Source: Gammaproteobacteria bacterium (GTDB lineage Bacteria; Pseudomonadota; Gammaproteobacteria; DSM-16500). From it: a stretch of DNA of 64,000 nucleotides. Below, one piece after another: positions 47,246-60,385 of this stretch (position 1 is the stretch's first letter; every line of letters starts with the position of its first letter). A program made the position numbers and the translations under genes. The notes under the pieces are model-generated. The model did no database searches, was not told the DNA's origin, and saw nothing but the letters and a program-made list of their open reading frames with translations. The DNA lies in assembly GCA_021156085.1 (NCBI GenBank), contig JAJNBC010000006.1, positions 28,032 through 92,031 of the forward strand, given 5' to 3'.

Positions 47246-48199
47246 ATGAACTTAAATTTCCTGGATTTTGAACAACCTATTGCTGAGCTTGAGGCAAAGA
47301 TTCAAGAGCTGCGAATGGTAGACAGAGATAGTGCAGCCAATATTAGCAATGAGATTGAGTGCTTAGCAGAAAAAAGCCGGCAATTGACAGAAAGTATTTT
47401 TTCCCGTCTTCCTCCTTGGAAAATTACCCAATTAGCTCGCCATCCGCAAAGGCCGCATGCTATCGATTATTTTTTACGGCTATTTACCGATTTTGATGAA
47501 TTGCATGGCGATCGTTCTGTTTCCAAAGGGCCTACTATTGTGGCGGGAATCGCGAGATTGGATGGTCAGCCCGTCATGGTGATAGGACATGAGAAGGGTC
47601 GTAAAACCCACGAGAAAATTGAACGTAATTTTGGGATGCCCCATCCGGAAGATTATCGTAAAGCATTGCGTCTCATGCAGATGGCAGAAAAATTTAAATT
47701 ACCTATTTTCACTTTTATTGATACGCCTGGTGCTTATCCGGGAATTAAAGCAGAGGAATGTAATCAAAGTGAAGCCATTGCACGCAATTTATTTGTAATG
47801 TCGCGTTTAAAAACGCCGATTATCTGTACGGTGATTGGTGAAGGGGGTTCAGGAGGGGCATTAGCCATTGGAGTAGGAGATTGTATTTTGATGCTACAGT
47901 ACTCTATTTATTCTGTTATCTCCCCTGAAGGGTGTGCTTCTATTTTATGGAAAAGCGCAGATAAAGCAGCGCAAGCTGCTGAAGCAATGGGGGTGTCCGC
48001 AGAACAGAATTTATCTTTGGGGTTGATTGATGAAATTATTCCCGAGCCTTTAGGGGGGGCGCATCGTGATTATGATGCTGCTGCTGCTAATTTAAAAACC
48101 GTTTTAGCAGAAAAATTGATCGCCCTGCAAGGTTATTCTACCACTCAATTAATTGAAATGCGTTACCAGCGACTCATGTCTTATGGCCGCGTTGCTTGA
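47246..48199 (+). CDS. accA: Acetyl-CoA carboxylase carboxyltransferase alpha subunit
   Basis: 317 residues, standard. It transfers carboxyl from biotin-AccB to acetyl-CoA, giving malonyl-CoA. Motifs: '[16 protein letters not shown]' (N-terminal helix), '[10 protein letters not shown]', '[27 protein letters not shown]' and '[16 protein letters not shown]'. The tilS ATG at 48183 overlaps its last codons by 17 bases, so both are co-translated; accA near tilS is usual in gammaproteobacteria. Confidence 0.98.
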   Translation: MNLNFLDFEQPIAELEAKIQELRMVDRDSAANISNEIECLAEKSRQLTESIFSRLPPWKITQLARHPQRPHAIDYFLRLFTDFDELHGDRSVSKGPTIVAGIARLDGQPVMVIGHEKGRKTHEKIERNFGMPHPEDYRKALRLMQMAEKFKLPIFTFIDTPGAYPGIKAEECNQSEAIARNLFVMSRLKTPIICTVIGEGGSGGALAIGVGDCILMLQYSIYSVISPEGCASILWKSADKAAQAAEAMGVSAEQNLSLGLIDEIIPEPLGGAHRDYDAAAANLKTVLAEKLIALQGYSTTQLIEMRYQRLMSYGRVA

Positions 48200-49490
48200 T
48201 TGCGTTAAGGCTTTTTGTCTTGAACAAGGGTTAGATAAAACATACTGGCTGGGTTATAGCGGCGGCTTAGATTCCCATGTGTTATTGCATCTTTGCATGA
48301 GATTACGTAGACAGTATCCTTTGCGGTTGAAAGCAGTGCATGTGCATCATGGTTTGAGTAGGAATGCGCAACATTGGGTGGCCCATTGCGCAAAAGTATG
48401 TGCGGACTTACAAATTGAGTTTATTCAGAAATCAGTTAATGCAACAGCACTTACAGGCGAAAGTCCAGAAAATACCGCGCGCCAGCGTCGGTATGAAGTT
48501 TTTGCTGATTTATTGCAAAAAAAAGATATTCTATTCACTGCCCATCAACAAGAAGATCAAGCAGAAACAGTATTATTACAATTATTACGGGGTGCGGGTC
48601 CTAAAGGCCTTTCTGCTATGCCTGTATTCAAAGAGTTTGCAGCGGGGTTTCAGGCACGACCTTTGTTGTCTGCCTCACGTTTTGAAATAGAAAAATATGC
48701 TGAATCCCATCAATTGGTATGGATAGAAGATGAGTCTAATACAAATAAAAATTTCACGCGTAATTTTTTGCGTCACGATGTGTTACCTCTTTTAAAACAA
48801 CGTTGGCCGACGGTGAGCAAGACGTTAGCGCGTGTTGCAGAAAATTGTGCAGAAGCACAGCAAGTGGTAGAAACTATTGCGGTGCAGAATTTAGCAGGAT
48901 GCTATGATAAAAAAACAAAAACGCTTGCCCTTAAAAAATTACGATTACTGGATGCAGTGAGCCAACGTCAAGTATTACGTCGATGGCTTGAAGAGCTTGG
49001 ATTTCCTATTCCTTCTGCCGTAAAATTATATCAAATCCAACATGATTTCTTTCACGCAAGATCAGATAGATCTCCCTATATGACGTGGGGGAATGTAGAG
49101 TTGCGGCGTTATCAAGATACGCTTTATGCTAAACAATGCGCTCTTGCCTATAATTCAGCGCAGATTTATCATTGGGATTTAACTGCACCGCTTAAGATTC
49201 CTCATGTAGGTGTTGTGTCTGCAACAATGAGCGAAAGCGGAGGATTACGTTCTGATATTACCGAAGTCAGTGTGCGCTTTCGGCGAGGTGGGGAACGGTG
49301 TTATTTTCCCGAGCGTTATTGCCATCAATTATTAAAACATCTTTTGCAAAAATGGCATATTCCACCTTGGGAACGCGAAAGATTACCTTTGGTGTTTGTA
49401 AGCGATATATTAGTGGCTATTCCTGGACTTTTTCTTGATAGACGTTATTTTTCAACAACAGGGCGGGAGTTGGTGTTTCATGCTTCATAA
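48183..49490 (+). CDS. tilS: tRNA(Ile)-lysidine synthase
   Basis: 435 residues from the ATG at 48183, chosen because the protein then begins ~25 residues before the PP-loop as in the family. Motifs: '[13 protein letters not shown]' (PP-loop, 25-37), 'VHHGLS' near 54, '[19 protein letters not shown]' near 120, and the TilS C-terminal domain '[13 protein letters not shown]' near 370. It modifies C34 of tRNA-Ile(CAU) to lysidine. It overlaps accA's end. Essential in most bacteria. Confidence 0.95.
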   Translation: MAALLDCVKAFCLEQGLDKTYWLGYSGGLDSHVLLHLCMRLRRQYPLRLKAVHVHHGLSRNAQHWVAHCAKVCADLQIEFIQKSVNATALTGESPENTARQRRYEVFADLLQKKDILFTAHQQEDQAETVLLQLLRGAGPKGLSAMPVFKEFAAGFQARPLLSASRFEIEKYAESHQLVWIEDESNTNKNFTRNFLRHDVLPLLKQRWPTVSKTLARVAENCAEAQQVVETIAVQNLAGCYDKKTKTLALKKLRLLDAVSQRQVLRRWLEELGFPIPSAVKLYQIQHDFFHARSDRSPYMTWGNVELRRYQDTLYAKQCALAYNSAQIYHWDLTAPLKIPHVGVVSATMSESGGLRSDITEVSVRFRRGGERCYFPERYCHQLLKHLLQKWHIPPWERERLPLVFVSDILVAIPGLFLDRRYFSTTGRELVFHAS

Positions 49491-49536
49491 CTCGAAAAGA
49501 AATGGCTATGGTAGGTGTTATTCGTAGCCCTCCGAA

Positions 49537-49610
49537 TAAACTCCAGCGAAGAATCACTTGGTGTGAAGCTAGTTTCTTTACTAGCGTAGCTGATTTCTTC
49601 GCTGCGTTTA
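49537..49610. repeat. Imperfect palindrome of 74 bp after tilS
   Basis: TAAACTCCAGCGAAGAA (49537-49553) pairs with TTCTTCGCTGCGTTTA (49595-49610) with one bulge and one mismatch. Two nested stems are inside: TCAC/GTGA and GCTAG/CTAGC (49568-49572/49581-49585). Candidate repeat element or bidirectional terminator between convergent tilS and the small membrane gene. Confidence 0.5.
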
Positions 49611-49653
49611 TGATAGGCTCTTCACTTTGTTTAGGATGACAATCTCAGAAAAC

Positions 49654-49875
49654 TTATATTTTCTTCGAGCAAGAACACACACATCCACAGGCTTTTTTTG
49701 AGCATGTACATAAATATTTAATTAATGCACCAAATGCCAAGATCGGTAATGACACATCAAAGAAGTCGCGGAAAACAATCAATTTAACAATTTGGTCGCG
49801 TGGCAATTCCAGAGCCAATACGCCTACTACCACCCCAACGATGATGACCAATGCTACAAAGATTTTAAGCAACAT
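49654..49875 (-). CDS. Small membrane protein with Cys-rich C-terminus, 73 aa
   Basis: The start at 49875 is preferred over the ATG four codons upstream, because GGAGA is placed 6 nt before it. Two spans: 'LLKIFVALVIIVGVVVGVLAL' and 'FFDVSLPILAFGALIKYL'. The tail 'CTCSKKACGCVCSCSKK' (residues ~56-72) contains six Cys. Such a tail could bind metal or be acylated; no family recognised. It lies alone between tilS (convergent) and pyrG (divergent). Hypothetical, but the ORF is clean with a good ribosome site. Confidence 0.65.
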   Translation of the reverse strand: MLLKIFVALVIIVGVVVGVLALELPRDQIVKLIVFRDFFDVSLPILAFGALIKYLCTCSKKACGCVCSCSKKI

Positions 49876-49951
49876 AAGTTTCTCCAAACTTTTATGATAA
49901 GAACTTAAGGGTAAAGGTAGATGTGGCCTGAGTCAATGGTTTGTTTTTTAA

Positions 49952-52532
<2,581 letters not shown>

Positions 52533-52571
52533 GCCAAAGAGAGTTATGCGATACGTCGTATAATAGTCAAT

Positions 52572-52814
52572 ATGAAACGACTTTACGAAGATATCATAGC
52601 TCGTCATTTTAAGCATTATAAACAAATGTTATTTTTAAGGGGGCCCCGCCAAGTAGGGAAAACAACGATTAGCTTAGCAGCTAAGGTATTAACGGATCAT
52701 TTAAATTGGGATAATCAAGATCATCGTTCTATTATCTTAAAAGGTCTAACTCCTTTTGCAGAAGTTATTAATTTAGAGAAAATAACTCAAAAAGTCCCCA
52801 TTGTCATCTTTTAG
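52572..52814 (+). pseudogene. 5' fragment of an AAA/DUF4143-type ATPase gene
   Basis: 80 residues. 'MKRLYEDIIARHFKHYKQMLFLRGPRQVGKTT' is the typical N-terminus of AAA ATPases of the DUF4143 class, with intact Walker A 'GPRQVGKT' at residues 24-31. Full relatives have about 380-480 residues; here the frame stops just after the first strand of Walker-B-like 'VPIVIF' and nothing similar follows. It is a remnant of a deleted gene between kdsA and valS, or a truncated transferred gene. Confidence 0.7.
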
Positions 52815-52909
52815 TTTGACGGAGTTATTGTAAATTGAACGCTTACCATTATTTCACTTGTTATTCGAGAAATAGAAAAATGATGAATAAATAGTATTTA
52901 TATATTTGA

Positions 52910-55675
52910 TTACAAAACTGTAATTCGTTGATATTGCATTTCTAATTTGCTGAGTATAGCTTGATTTTCTATTAATTTCTCCTGTTCTTTTTTCACGACT
53001 TGGGGCGGTGCTTTATCTACAAAATCCGGGTTGCTTAATTTTGTTTCCACGCGTTCCACTTCTTTTTTTAATTTGGCTATTTCTTTTTCTAAGCGAGCAG
53101 ATTCTTCCTCTTTATTAATTAAACCTGCCATAGGAATGAGAATTTCTAATTCGCCAACGAGTATGGTTGCTGATTCAGGACAGGATTCACTTTCAGATAA
53201 CCAAATGCAGCTTTCTAATTTTGCTAATTTTAAAATTAAATGAGCATGATGATTATAATATTCCTTATCGGTAGAAACACCTTTACGTAGTAGTACAGTC
53301 AACAGTTTACCAGGTGCGATATTCATTTCACTTCGCAGCGTACGAATTGCAATGATGAATTGTTTTATCCATTCTAACTCGTTTTCAATCGCAATATTTT
53401 TTAGCGTCTTATCTGTTTTTGGATAAGGCTGCAGCATGATAGTTTCGCCTTGAATGCCTGCTAGGGGTGCGACTCGTTGCCAAATTTCTTCTGTGATAAA
53501 GGGCATGATGGGATGGAGTAAACGTAAAATATGTTCTAAAACAAAAATAAGCGTGTGTCGTGTGCCGCGCAGTTGCTCTTTAGAACTATCGCCAGAGGTT
53601 AATACGGGTTTAGATAATTCTAAGTACCAATCGCAAAACTCATTCCATGTAAATTCATACAGTGTGTGTGCCAGTAAATCAAAACGATAATGCGTTAAGT
53701 TAGTATGTGCTGTTTCGATGGTATCCTGTAGGCGCGATAGGATCCAGCGGTCTGGCAAAGACAATGTCATGGACTGATGCATTTGAATATCACTTTTTTC
53801 TTCTGTATTCATTAGCACGTAACGTGCGGCATTCCATAGTTTATTGCAGAAATTCCGATAACCTTCTAAGCGTCCTAAGTCAAAACGGATTTCTCGCCCA
53901 TAAGAGGCAAGAGCACAGAAAGTAAAACGCAAGGCATCGGTGCCGTGAGCAGAAATTCCTGCCGGAAATTGCTGACGCGTGCTTTTTTCTATTTTTTGTG
54001 CCATGGCTGGTTGCATTAAGCCATGAATGCGTTTGCGTACTAATTCATCCAATTGGATACCATCTATTAAATCGAGTGGGTCTAATACATTACCTTTAGA
54101 TTTTGACATCTTGTGCCCTTCAGCATCTCGAATCAAGCCCGTGATGAACACTTCGTGGAAGGGTACTTGCTCCGTAAATTTAAGCCCCAGCATGATCATG
54201 CGGGCCACCCAAAAAAAGATAATATCAAACCCTGTGACTAAGACGTGGGTTGGGTAAAATGTACTGAAATCTACAGTTTTTTCAGGCCATCCTAGGGTTG
54301 AGAAAGGCCAGAGCGCTGCCGAGAACCACGTGTCTAGCACATCGTTATCTTGTTGTAATAAGACATCTGAAGGCACGTTATTTCGTAAGCGCGCATCTAA
54401 TTCATCACGGCCTACATAGACTTGACCGTTTTCATCATACCAGGCGGGAATACGATGACCCCACCACAGTTGACGGCTAATACACCAATCTTCAATATTG
54501 TGCAGCCATTGAAAATAAGTTTTACTCCAACCTTCTGGAACGAATTTGACGTTCTCACTTTCAACTGCTTGAATCGCAGGTTCGGCTAAGGTTTCCATTT
54601 TCATAAACCATTGTTGCGTGAGATAAGGTTCGATCACTACCCCAGAACGGTCTCCGCGCGGCACTTTTAAAATATGTTTATCTATTTTTTCTATTAAACC
54701 TAGCACGGTTAAATCATGAATAATTTGTTCGCGTGCAGCAAAACGTTCTAAGCCTTGATAGGCATTAGGAGTACTTGCATTAAGGTGGGCATCGGGAGTA
54801 AAGATATTCCAGGGTTTTAAACGATGACGTTGACCTATAGCATAGTCATTAAAATCATGCGCAGGCGTGATTTTTACACAGCCACTGCCGAACTCTTGAT
54901 CCACACTTTCATCAGCAATGATAGGAATAGTACGTCCAGTTAAAGGTAATTGTACCTGTTTTCCAATCCACTCTTTGTATCGCATATCATCAGGATGGAC
55001 CGCAACGGCTACATCACCTAATAATGTTTCGGGGCGGGTTGTGGCCACCGTGATAAAAGCATCCGAATGAAGAAGAGGATAGCGTATATGCCATAATTTG
55101 CCTTCTTCTTCATGATAAACGACTTCTAAATCAGAAATAGCCGTTAATAATTTCGGATCCCAATTAACTAAACGGGTGCCGCGATAAATTAGTTTTTCTT
55201 CATGTAAACGAATAAAGACTTCATTGACTGCCTTTGATAAATGGTCGTCCATCGTAAAACATTCGCGCGACCAATCAATAGATGCACCTAAGCGTCGTAA
55301 CTGACGAGTGATATTGTTGCCCGATTCTTGTTTCCAAGCCCAAATTTTTTCAATGAAAGCAGCCCGCCCTAAATCGTGGCGTGACTTGCCTTCCAGCATA
55401 AGCTGACGCTCAACCACCATTTGAGTTGCAATACCCGCGTGATCTGTGCCGCCTTGCCAAAGAGTACGCCGTCCTTGCATGCGGTGATAACGAATTAATA
55501 TATCAATGATACTGAAGCAAAAACCATGCCCCATGTGTAAGCTGCCCGTCACATTAGGGGGGGGTAACATAATGCAATAGGGCTCACCTTGACCCTGAGG
55601 GGCAAAATAATTATTTTTTTCCCAAGTTTGATACCATGTTTGTTCAAGTGTGTGTGGATTATATATTTTTTCCAT
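52910..55675 (-). CDS. valS: Valyl-tRNA synthetase
   Basis: 921 residues, usual length. Class I motifs: '[15 protein letters not shown]' (HMGH at 47-50) and '[12 protein letters not shown]' near 520. An editing CP1 domain lies between ('[19 protein letters not shown]', threonine-sensitive editing) and a C-terminal coiled coil '[33 protein letters not shown]' binds tRNA. It charges tRNA-Val. The holC-like gene precedes it with a 4-bp gap; the pepA-holC-valS order is the same as in E. coli and relatives. Confidence 0.98.
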   Translation of the reverse strand: MEKIYNPHTLEQTWYQTWEKNNYFAPQGQGEPYCIMLPPPNVTGSLHMGHGFCFSIIDILIRYHRMQGRRTLWQGGTDHAGIATQMVVERQLMLEGKSRHDLGRAAFIEKIWAWKQESGNNITRQLRRLGASIDWSRECFTMDDHLSKAVNEVFIRLHEEKLIYRGTRLVNWDPKLLTAISDLEVVYHEEEGKLWHIRYPLLHSDAFITVATTRPETLLGDVAVAVHPDDMRYKEWIGKQVQLPLTGRTIPIIADESVDQEFGSGCVKITPAHDFNDYAIGQRHRLKPWNIFTPDAHLNASTPNAYQGLERFAAREQIIHDLTVLGLIEKIDKHILKVPRGDRSGVVIEPYLTQQWFMKMETLAEPAIQAVESENVKFVPEGWSKTYFQWLHNIEDWCISRQLWWGHRIPAWYDENGQVYVGRDELDARLRNNVPSDVLLQQDNDVLDTWFSAALWPFSTLGWPEKTVDFSTFYPTHVLVTGFDIIFFWVARMIMLGLKFTEQVPFHEVFITGLIRDAEGHKMSKSKGNVLDPLDLIDGIQLDELVRKRIHGLMQPAMAQKIEKSTRQQFPAGISAHGTDALRFTFCALASYGREIRFDLGRLEGYRNFCNKLWNAARYVLMNTEEKSDIQMHQSMTLSLPDRWILSRLQDTIETAHTNLTHYRFDLLAHTLYEFTWNEFCDWYLELSKPVLTSGDSSKEQLRGTRHTLIFVLEHILRLLHPIMPFITEEIWQRVAPLAGIQGETIMLQPYPKTDKTLKNIAIENELEWIKQFIIAIRTLRSEMNIAPGKLLTVLLRKGVSTDKEYYNHHAHLILKLAKLESCIWLSESESCPESATILVGELEILIPMAGLINKEEESARLEKEIAKLKKEVERVETKLSNPDFVDKAPPQVVKKEQEKLIENQAILSKLEMQYQRITVL

Positions 55676-55679
55676 AGAA

Positions 55680-56123
55680 TTACGCTTCTGTAGGTGCTTG
55701 TAATTGATGAGTGATTATTTCATGGCCTTCTGCGCGGTAAAGTTTATAGCGTTCGCGACCCGCGGCTTGTGCAGTGGCATCACGCGCTATTAATTCCAAG
55801 ATACGTGAAAATTGTTTATAAAATTCAGGTACGGTAGAGCTCAAATTAATTAAAATATCTCGGTGCTTCTCGGGGGCGATGTGGTAGCCTATTTGAATGG
55901 GCGGTATAGGTTCAGATCCTTCGCCATATAAATCATGAGGAAGAAAACTCTCTTCTCGATGGGTCCATAGCAGCTCATCAAGGTGATGTGCGGCTTCTTT
56001 ATTCTCAGTATGAATATAAATTCGATGTTGCTTCTTATAAGCCTTTTCAATTAAACGACAAGCAAAAGTAAAACGCTCGTTTTCGCTAGGAGAAGGGATG
56101 AGATAAAAATCAATTTTTGACAT
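55680..56123 (-). CDS. holC: DNA polymerase III chi subunit
   Basis: 147 residues with '[63 protein letters not shown]', the conserved Rossmann-like start of HolC. It links SSB to the clamp loader. It sits between pepA and valS, the diagnostic neighbourhood for holC. Sequence is divergent from the middle on, but position and length agree. Confidence 0.92.
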   Translation of the reverse strand: MSKIDFYLIPSPSENERFTFACRLIEKAYKKQHRIYIHTENKEAAHHLDELLWTHREESFLPHDLYGEGSEPIPPIQIGYHIAPEKHRDILINLSSTVPEFYKQFSRILELIARDATAQAAGRERYKLYRAEGHEIITHQLQAPTEA

Positions 56124-56143
56124 GAGGAAGATATCTTTAAAAT

Positions 56144-57640
56144 TTATTTTTTGCTTTGGTTAATTAAATAATGCATTAATAAGGGCACAGGCCTTCCTGT
56201 TGCACACCGTTCGCCGCCTCCCATCATCATAGCAGCCGTGCCAGCAACATCAAGATGAGCCCAGTGAAATTTTTTAGCAAAACGAGATAAAAAACAGGCC
56301 GCCGTGATGGCACTGCCTTGTTTCCCTCCCACGTTCGAGATATCAGCAAAAGGGCTTTTTAATTGTTCTTGATAGTCTTCCCAGAGTGGCAATTGCCAAG
56401 CACGATCATGGCTTTCAATGCCTGCGTCGAGTAAGTCTTGAGCTAAAGGCTGATAGTTGCTGAGCAAACCCGTCGCATGCTGACCTAAAGCCACAACGAC
56501 CGCTCCCGTTAAGGTGGCGATATCAATAACAACCGCCGGCTTGTAACGTTCGCTATAAGTCAAAGCATCACATAATATAAGGCGTCCTTCTGCATCAGTA
56601 TTCATAATTTCAATAGTTTGCCCCGAAAGACTAGTCACAATATCTTCGGGTTTAGTGGCTGATCCGCTTGGCATATTTTCCACTGCAGCAATTACTCCCA
56701 CTAAATGCAAGGGCAGTTTGAGTTCTGCTGCCGCTTTTAAGGTACCTAATACGGTTGCAGCCCCGCACATATCATATTTCATCCCCACCATTCCATCAGG
56801 CGATTTTAAAGAAAGGCCTCCTGTATCAAAGGTAATACCTTTTCCTACTAATACAATAGGTGCTTGTTTTTTACTACTACCATGGTATTCCAAGCAAATT
56901 AATTTAGCTGGTTGGACGCTACCTTTAGAGACCGCAAGTAAAGCACCCATGCCTAATTTTGCCATAGCGCTTTCTTCCAGAATTTTAACAGTCAGTCTTT
57001 TATAGTGTTGGCTTAGTTTTTTTGCTTGCGTGGCAAGATAAGGGGGGGTGCAAATATTGCTAGGTAGATTGGCTAAATTTTTAGTGAACTCTACACCGCT
57101 ATTAATGCCAAGGATTTGTTTTAGAGCAGTTTGACAAGCGATATATTGCTCGTTTTTGGGAGCATACAGATGCATTTCCTGTAAAGTAGGCTTGAATTCT
57201 TTATTGCTTTTAAATTGATCGAAGCAGTAACATGCCTCTGCTGTCATGGCCGCGGTTTGTTTTATTTTCCAGGGTAAATCACGCTGTTCCACGGGGAGTT
57301 CTGTTAAAAAAGAAATAGCGCGTTGGATTTTAACTGTATTCAGGGCCTTGATGCTGCTCATTACAATTTTTTGATACTCGCTCGCTCTTAGCGTTGTTTT
57401 ATTTCCGCATCCCACAAGGAGGACCCGTGGCGAAGAAAGAGAAGGGACATGGTGCAAAAATAAGGTTCGCCCTATTTTTGCTTGGAAATCACCTTGGTTT
57501 AAAAGTTTGGTTAAATAATTTTGACTGATTTTATCAATTTGTTTTGCTGCCAACGGCAAATCTGCTTGCTCAAATAAGCCGATAATAATACAGTCTGTTT
57601 GTTGTTTAACGACATCAGTTGAATCAAGGCTAAATTTCAT
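56144..57640 (-). CDS. pepA: Leucyl aminopeptidase
   Basis: 498 residues from the ATG at 57640, which has TAGGAG 7 nt upstream; an ATG 24 codons further adds unrelated residues. The M17 signature 'NTDAEGRLIL' lies near 340, and 'VLVGKGITFDTGGLSLK' and 'VIDIATLTGAVVVALG' surround the two-zinc site. It removes N-terminal residues from peptides. In E. coli PepA also binds DNA in Xer recombination; whether here is unknown. Divergent from lptF, as in many gammaproteobacteria. Confidence 0.97.
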   Translation of the reverse strand: MKFSLDSTDVVKQQTDCIIIGLFEQADLPLAAKQIDKISQNYLTKLLNQGDFQAKIGRTLFLHHVPSLSSPRVLLVGCGNKTTLRASEYQKIVMSSIKALNTVKIQRAISFLTELPVEQRDLPWKIKQTAAMTAEACYCFDQFKSNKEFKPTLQEMHLYAPKNEQYIACQTALKQILGINSGVEFTKNLANLPSNICTPPYLATQAKKLSQHYKRLTVKILEESAMAKLGMGALLAVSKGSVQPAKLICLEYHGSSKKQAPIVLVGKGITFDTGGLSLKSPDGMVGMKYDMCGAATVLGTLKAAAELKLPLHLVGVIAAVENMPSGSATKPEDIVTSLSGQTIEIMNTDAEGRLILCDALTYSERYKPAVVIDIATLTGAVVVALGQHATGLLSNYQPLAQDLLDAGIESHDRAWQLPLWEDYQEQLKSPFADISNVGGKQGSAITAACFLSRFAKKFHWAHLDVAGTAAMMMGGGERCATGRPVPLLMHYLINQSKK

Positions 57641-57863
57641 ATTAGCTCCTACACGTTGAATTTTGTATAATTTGCGGCGGAACCACTGTGTTGGCCCAGT
57701 GCTAACCGCCACTATAGCTTGCCTTCACCCCTAGCTATCATTTGTTTTGGCAAATAAATGGCAGGAGGCTGAAGAGCCCGAGCCATTGTCAAAAAAGCGG
57801 TAGCTAGGTGTGAAGACATGCCTTAATTAGGTAATTTTACATACTTTAAGACAGAAGTGCTAA

Positions 57864-58976
57864 ATGATTATTTCTCGTTATCTTGTAAAAGAACTTTTTT
57901 ATGCCCTCTTAGCAGTGACTTTTGTCCTATTGCTCATTTTTCTTGGTAATCAATTAGTGCGTTTTTTAAGCTATGCTGCTTCAGGAAAAATTGCAGTAAA
58001 TGTTTTATTACAAATTATGGGGTTTGAAGTCGCTTTTTTGCTCGCTTTATTATTGCCCTTAGGGCTTTATCTGGGGATTATTGGTACCTATGGGAGATTA
58101 TACGCGGATAATGAATTACGGATTATACAGGCATCCGGTTTTGGCATACGAAGGCTAGTACAGTTAACGGCTACTTTTGCTCTTATTGTCATGCTCCTTA
58201 CTTTGTTGTTGACGCTTTGGGTGAATCCTTATATTGCTAAAATCAAAGATAAACTTATTTCTCAAAGTGCAGCCACGAGCAGTGTAATTAATAATTTAAT
58301 GCCTGGACGTTTTCAAGTGAGTGGCGATGAAAATCGAGTATTTTATGTAGAAAATATTGCCCGCAATCACCAGCAAGCCCAGAATTTATTTATTGCCGAG
58401 CAAAAAAAAATGGGCGCAGATGAAGCGCGTCCGGCGTGGACGGTAGTGTCAGCAGCAACAGGCTATCAAATGATAGAGCCGCTGACTCAAGATAAATTTG
58501 TGGTGGCTGTTGATGGTTATCGTTATGAGGGAACGCCAGGCCAAAATGCATATAAAATTATTCAATTTAAAAAATATGCTGTCAGAATTTCAGATCCTAT
58601 TATGGAAAGGGCACATTTAGGTCAAGAAATGATTCCTACCTCTATTTTATATCAGCATTATTTCGATAATCCTAAGAATGCAGCTGAATTGCAATGGCGT
58701 ATTTCCATGCCTTTGTCTGCATTCTTATTAGCGTTGCTGGCCATTCCTTGCAGCTATGTGCGACCTCGTCAAAGTCGCTATGCACCCTTATTTCCTGCGA
58801 TTTTGATTTATGTTATTTATGTAGAAATGCTTTTTGCAGCACGTGACTGGGTAGACCAACAGATCTTACCCATTAGTGTGGGGCTATGGTGGGTGCATGG
58901 CCTGCTTATTTTATTAATTATTTTATTATTTCTGCGGCAAACAGGAAAATTATCCTTTTTAAGGAAGTCACTATGA
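57864..58976 (+). CDS. lptF: LPS export ABC transporter permease LptF
   Basis: 370 residues. Three N-terminal spans, a periplasmic beta-jellyroll (about 125-270), three C-terminal spans. 'YLVKELFYALLAVTFVLLLIFLGNQLVRFLSYAASG' is the family's N-terminus and 'RRLVQLTA' the coupling region. With LptG and the ATPase LptB it extracts LPS from the inner membrane. lptG overlaps its stop by 4 bases. Confidence 0.95.
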   Translation: MIISRYLVKELFYALLAVTFVLLLIFLGNQLVRFLSYAASGKIAVNVLLQIMGFEVAFLLALLLPLGLYLGIIGTYGRLYADNELRIIQASGFGIRRLVQLTATFALIVMLLTLLLTLWVNPYIAKIKDKLISQSAATSSVINNLMPGRFQVSGDENRVFYVENIARNHQQAQNLFIAEQKKMGADEARPAWTVVSAATGYQMIEPLTQDKFVVAVDGYRYEGTPGQNAYKIIQFKKYAVRISDPIMERAHLGQEMIPTSILYQHYFDNPKNAAELQWRISMPLSAFLLALLAIPCSYVRPRQSRYAPLFPAILIYVIYVEMLFAARDWVDQQILPISVGLWWVHGLLILLIILLFLRQTGKLSFLRKSL

Positions 58977-60040
58977 ATATCCTTCAGCGGTATATTGCTA
59001 AAGGAGTATTAACTTCGACTCTCCTAGTATTTTTAGTTGTTGTAGCCCTGAGTTTTATTGTGGGTTTACTTAAAGAATTACATGATATGGGTGTAGGTGA
59101 ATATGGGTTTGGGCATGCTGTTATCTACGTCTTATTGCAATTACCCCATACACTTTATCAATTTTTTCCTTTATTAGTGTTATTAGGCGGGGTATTAGGT
59201 TTAGGGCTCCTGGCTGCAAGCCATGAGCTCATGGTCATGCGCACCTCCGGTGCATCTGTGCGGCAGATTGTTTGGGGCGTGATAGGTGCTGCTTTACTGA
59301 TGATTTTCTTAATGATGTTAGTAGGCGAAGGAATAGGTCCTCGTGCTGAGTATTTAGCGGAAAAACGAAAATCCAGCGCCATGAGTAATGGTCAGGCGGT
59401 AGCAACCCGGTCAGGCATATGGATTCATCAAGGCAATAATTTTTTACACGCAGAGCGCATTGTAGGTCATTACCATTTGGAAGGAGTGACACGTTACGAG
59501 TTTAATGATAAACATCTTTTATTAGCTTCCTATTATGCGAAGTCATTAGATTTTATCAAGGGCCAATGGCTATTGCATGATTTAGTGAAAACCACTTTGA
59601 AAGGCAACCGAACGCAGAGCGAGGCATGGGCAGAAACCACATGGGATTTAATATTGAACCCTACTTTATTAAATAGTGGTATCATGGAACCCGAATCTAT
59701 GTCATTGCTGCGCCTTGCTAAGTATGCGCACTCTCTGGAAAAAAACCACTTGCAATCGAGCAGTTTTGCGCTCGAATTTTGGCAACGTGTTTTTCAACCC
59801 TTAGCTATTCTAGTTATGATCTTGCTGGCTATTCCTTTTGTATTTACTGCACCACGCGCGATGAATATAGGCAGACGGATGTTGTTAGCCATTATGGCAG
59901 GATTTATATTTTATATTTTGGCTGCCTTAATTGGGCAATTCAGCATTGTATTTCAATTGCCACCGTTTATTGCGGCCTTAGTGCCGATTTTATTGTTTGG
60001 CGGTGCAGGATATATGGTGATGCTGAAGATAAAAGGGTAG
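58973..60040 (+). CDS. lptG: LPS export ABC transporter permease LptG
   Basis: 355 residues from the ATG at 58973 ('MNILQRYIAKGVL'). Six spans with a periplasmic domain between the third and fourth; 'ELMVMRTSGASVRQIVWGV' (coupling helix) and 'GRRMLLAIMAGFIFYILAALIGQFSIVFQLPPFIAALVPILLF' at the C-terminus are typical. It overlaps lptF by 4 bases, so both are co-translated. Longer in-frame starts lie inside lptF and are not credible. Confidence 0.95.
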   Translation: MNILQRYIAKGVLTSTLLVFLVVVALSFIVGLLKELHDMGVGEYGFGHAVIYVLLQLPHTLYQFFPLLVLLGGVLGLGLLAASHELMVMRTSGASVRQIVWGVIGAALLMIFLMMLVGEGIGPRAEYLAEKRKSSAMSNGQAVATRSGIWIHQGNNFLHAERIVGHYHLEGVTRYEFNDKHLLLASYYAKSLDFIKGQWLLHDLVKTTLKGNRTQSEAWAETTWDLILNPTLLNSGIMEPESMSLLRLAKYAHSLEKNHLQSSSFALEFWQRVFQPLAILVMILLAIPFVFTAPRAMNIGRRMLLAIMAGFIFYILAALIGQFSIVFQLPPFIAALVPILLFGGAGYMVMLKIKG

Positions 60041-60385
60041 AAATGTTTATCTCGTAAAGCGGGTGAGCATCTAATTAATAGTATTTTTTCTATTATGTCA
60101 TGTTCTTCCTAGGAGTAAGGCGAGCCAAAAATGAGAGGTGTTTACCCCTGACAGGGTTAAGGCAATGTTATTGCACCCTTCGCTTAAACCCCAGAAAAAA
60201 TAATTATTCAAAAATCAAAAAAAGAAAAAATATAAAAAATAATATAAGTCAGAATGTTATAGTATTCCCTCCTAAGAAAAGACTACTTTAAAATTATTAA
60301 TAGCCATCTATTATTATTGATTTTTTAGTGAGCAGCGTGTAGGATCGCCGATTATTTTAAGTTTTTAATAGTCCGGGGAGAAGTT
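60041..60385. other. Non-coding 345-bp gap after lptG
   Basis: Very AT-rich except for a compact GC-richer patch at about 60105-60195 containing AGGCGAGCC, ACCCCTGACAGGGTTAAGG (a TACCC/GGGTTA stem) and GCACCCTTCGCTTAAACCCC. A 63-codon ORF here (60100-60291) has no support. The patch looks unlike its surroundings and could be a repeat remnant. The promoter of the 732-aa gene probably lies near 60300-60360. A GGGGAG ribosome site precedes its ATG. Confidence 0.3.

Noticed and set aside
60100..60291. 63-residue ORF after lptG
   Set aside because: No ribosome site, AT-rich tail, no coding pattern beyond the first 30 residues.
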